Shown here in pieces: positions 62,593-64,000 of a DNA stretch of 64,000 nucleotides. The stretch's first letter is position 1. Each line of letters opens with the position of its first letter. This stretch comes from Acidobacteriota bacterium (GTDB lineage: Bacteria; Acidobacteriota; Thermoanaerobaculia; Multivoradales; SZUA-115), in NCBI GenBank assembly GCA_024277255.1, contig JAJRVQ010000080.1, positions 30,343-94,342 of the forward strand. Direction: 5' to 3'. The notes under the pieces are model-generated. The model saw only the letters and a list, made by a program, of their open reading frames with translations. It was not told the DNA's origin and did no database searches. A program made the translations under genes and the position numbers.

Positions 62593-62787
62593 ATGAGAAT
62601 TGCCATCGAACTCCCGGAGCCTCAAGCCAAGAAGCTGCGCGGAGAGGCTCAGCGGATGAGAGTAGAGCCGGAAGAGCTGGCCACGGCCGCCGTGTTGGAC
62701 CTACTCAACCGCGAGGTCAGCGAGTTCGACTCTGCCGCGAGACATGTGCTCGCGAAGAACCGGGAGCTCTATCGACGCCTCAGCTGA
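62593..62787 (+). CDS. Antitoxin of a Fic/Doc-type toxin-antitoxin pair
   Basis: 64 aa from ATG 62593. MRIAIELPEPQAKKLRGEAQ is a ribbon-helix-helix-like start, and the C-terminal SEFDSAARHVLAKNRELYRRLS is the segment I recognise from antitoxins encoded directly upstream of death-on-curing (Doc) proteins. Its stop overlaps the ATG of a Doc remnant (TGATG). Probably an orphan now. Confidence 0.75.
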   Translation: MRIAIELPEPQAKKLRGEAQRMRVEPEELATAAVLDLLNREVSEFDSAARHVLAKNRELYRRLS

Positions 62788-62825
62788 TGCGATACCTTAA
62801 CCTGGCTGAGGTGACCGAGCTGCAC
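62787..62825 (+). pseudogene. Doc toxin remnant (N-terminal 13 residues)
   Basis: MRYLNLAEVTELH matches the start of Doc-family proteins, which usually continue for about 110 more residues with an HxFxDGNKR motif. Here the similarity ends abruptly, and the frame runs on as unrelated, cysteine/proline-rich sequence to 63008. Confidence 0.65.
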
Positions 62826-62883
62826 GATCTGCCACCGCCACGAAATGACAGGAATCGTGCGCCAGTCTACGCGCCTCTCTTGG

Positions 62884-63822
62884 CTAAAGCGAGTTTAGGA
62901 GATGCTTGGGTTCCGTGTTGCTGGCTCGAAAGGCCGGAAGCCAGCTGGCGATCGCAGCAGCTCCGAGCAGCAATGCTGCTGCCACAACCCGGACTCCCAT
63001 GCTGCTAGCTTCCAGACCAAAGAGCTGACTTTCCAGCAGACGACCAAACGGATAAGAAAGGAAAAGACCGATAGTCACTCCGACCACAGCTTTCCACATC
63101 CCACGCCAGAGAAGCCACCGCTGCACTTCTCCCCTCGTCGCGCCGATGGCAATCCGAAGTGCCACTTGGCGTTGTTGCTGGAGAGCGAAATGATTCAACG
63201 CCCCGTAGACGCCTCCGAGCGCCAGTACCAGCGCTAGAAGCGTGACCAGGGAAAACAAAGTTGCGAGGAACTGAACACTCGAAAGGGCCTCCTCAAAGAC
63301 TCTTCGCATGGTCCCAGGTCTAACCACGACATCGGGATCGAGGCTCTGTACAGAGGTCTGTAGGGACATTTCTGCGCCACGCCGTAGGCGCACGAGTAGT
63401 GTTGCCGAACCACCGCCTTGCTCCATAGGCCAGTAAGTCAGCAGCCCTCCTATCGGTTGAAGAAAACTGGGGACTTGGACTTCCGCCACAACGCCGATGA
63501 CCTCCCTCGATTCTTGCTCGAATCTAATTCCTTGGCCAACCGCAGCACTAGGTTTGCCCCAAAATCGGGAGGCCATCGATTCCCCCAAGATCAACACCGG
63601 TGCCTCCGTTTCCAAGTCTTCAGGGGTGAACTCACGGCCAGCCAGGATAGGCTGACGCAAGGTGTGGAAGTACCCTGGACCCACAGGTGCCATGGCGACA
63701 AAGTCGAGCATTTCCTCCCCGGCGGCTGTTTCGATCGTTACCTTGCCAAGACTCACTGCTGTCCCACTAACTCGACCAAAAAAGGTCTGATTTCCTAGTC
63801 CTTTGTTACAATGGAGGTACAA
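62884..63822 (-). pseudogene. ADOP-type ABC permease, 5'-truncated by an insertion
   Basis: 312-codon frame. It contains the MacB-like periplasmic domain end (VGPGYFHTLRQPILAGREFTPED, VIGVVAEV) and the FtsX-like membrane domain (helices about 185-215, 232-255 and 275-300), ending HLLNSL. ADOP permeases have about 800 residues in two halves; this is the last one. Sequence resembling the family begins near residue 17. An IS-type transposase starts at 63857 on the other strand. Confidence 0.75.
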
Positions 63823-63856
63823 GCCAAACCACTGACAACAAAGAGGAAACCAGACC

Positions 63857-64000
63857 TTGGCTCACTATTCTTCCGTTTTCTCCCAGATCCTCAAAGTTCT
63901 GCCAAGACATGAATTCCGCGCTGCCGCCCAGCGGCACCATCAAGGCAGGAAGCTGCGCTCTTTGAGCCGCTGGGATCAGTTCCTCGCCCTCGCCGTGGGC
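63857..64000 (+). mobile_element. IS4-type transposase N-terminus (DUF4372-like), partial
   Basis: TTG start 63857 with AGAGGA about 10 nt upstream. The 48 residues seen include LPRHEFRAAAQRHHQGRKLRS and SRWDQFLALAV, the N-terminal domain of IS4-family transposases carrying DUF4372. The frame runs off the right edge. The left end of the element is probably near 63780-63800. Confidence 0.8.

Noticed and set aside
1..64000. tRNA, rRNA or tmRNA genes
   Set aside because: I checked the intergenic gaps and saw no T-loop-like GGTTCGAATCC or cloverleaf pattern.

Overview
The window is about 62% G+C and densely coded, with small gaps, many ATGA/TGATG overlaps and Gram-negative envelope genes (BamD, CpoB-like, OmpA-like, TonB/ExbBD, lipoproteins). 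A permease fragment at the right edge looks like the ADOP type (acidobacterial duplicated orphan permease), several proteins have DUF4388-type or standalone PASTA architecture, and sigma-54-controlled pilins are present. Together these suggest a chromosomal segment of an Acidobacteriota bacterium, perhaps Thermoanaerobaculia-like. The taxonomic call is inference from gene content only. I saw no tRNA, rRNA or CRISPR array.

Layout. 1-3231: a divergent pair, an edge-truncated GT-C-type membrane glycosyltransferase and a membrane-fused spermidine-synthase-like protein. 3238-7763: two successive modules of 'membrane-anchored M20 peptidase + type IV pilin-like protein'. Each pilin is preceded by the same 15-bp perfect palindrome and a near-consensus sigma-54 promoter. 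7958-22457: a pilus block holding prepilin peptidase, an NtrB/PilS-like histidine kinase, a minor-pilin operon (FimT/GspH, PilV, PilW, PilX, PilY1) with its own sigma-54 promoter, two less understood proteins, a NtrC/PilR-like regulator with the sigma-54-contacting GAFTGA motif, and a TPR protein. Signal transducer, regulator, promoters, likely enhancers, pilins and processing enzyme therefore all sit within about 18 kb.

22470-29706: ychF, a TldD/TldE pair in which tldE carries an in-frame TGA, an AAA/DUF4143 ATPase, a 79-bp tandem repeat and an acyl-CoA carboxylase carboxyltransferase. 29769-33573: purE, a histone-H1-like lysine-rich protein, rpiB, glyA and a threonine-dehydratase-like PLP enzyme. 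33632-40537 (minus): nth, a CAP-domain lipoprotein, folC, accD, a small coiled-coil protein and a membrane Ser/Thr kinase with a pseudo-receiver. 40732-49661 (plus): yebC-ruvC, an exbB-exbD-exbD-tonB-DUF4388 operon, a TPR protein, a surface-antigen-like barrel and an OmpA-family protein. 49736-62265: ftsX/ftsE, pgeF, rlmN, a phosphotransferase, tatA, a lytic transglycosylase, a Fis-type HTH protein, a LysM protein, the operon PASTA-rpe-bamD-cpoB, and endonuclease IV.

62266-64000 is a decaying accessory edge: a long stem-loop, an orphan antitoxin with a truncated Doc toxin, a 5'-truncated ADOP permease, and the start of an IS4-type (DUF4372-like) transposase that probably caused the permease truncation. 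Starts were chosen by Shine-Dalgarno spacing, signal or leader peptides and promoter position.
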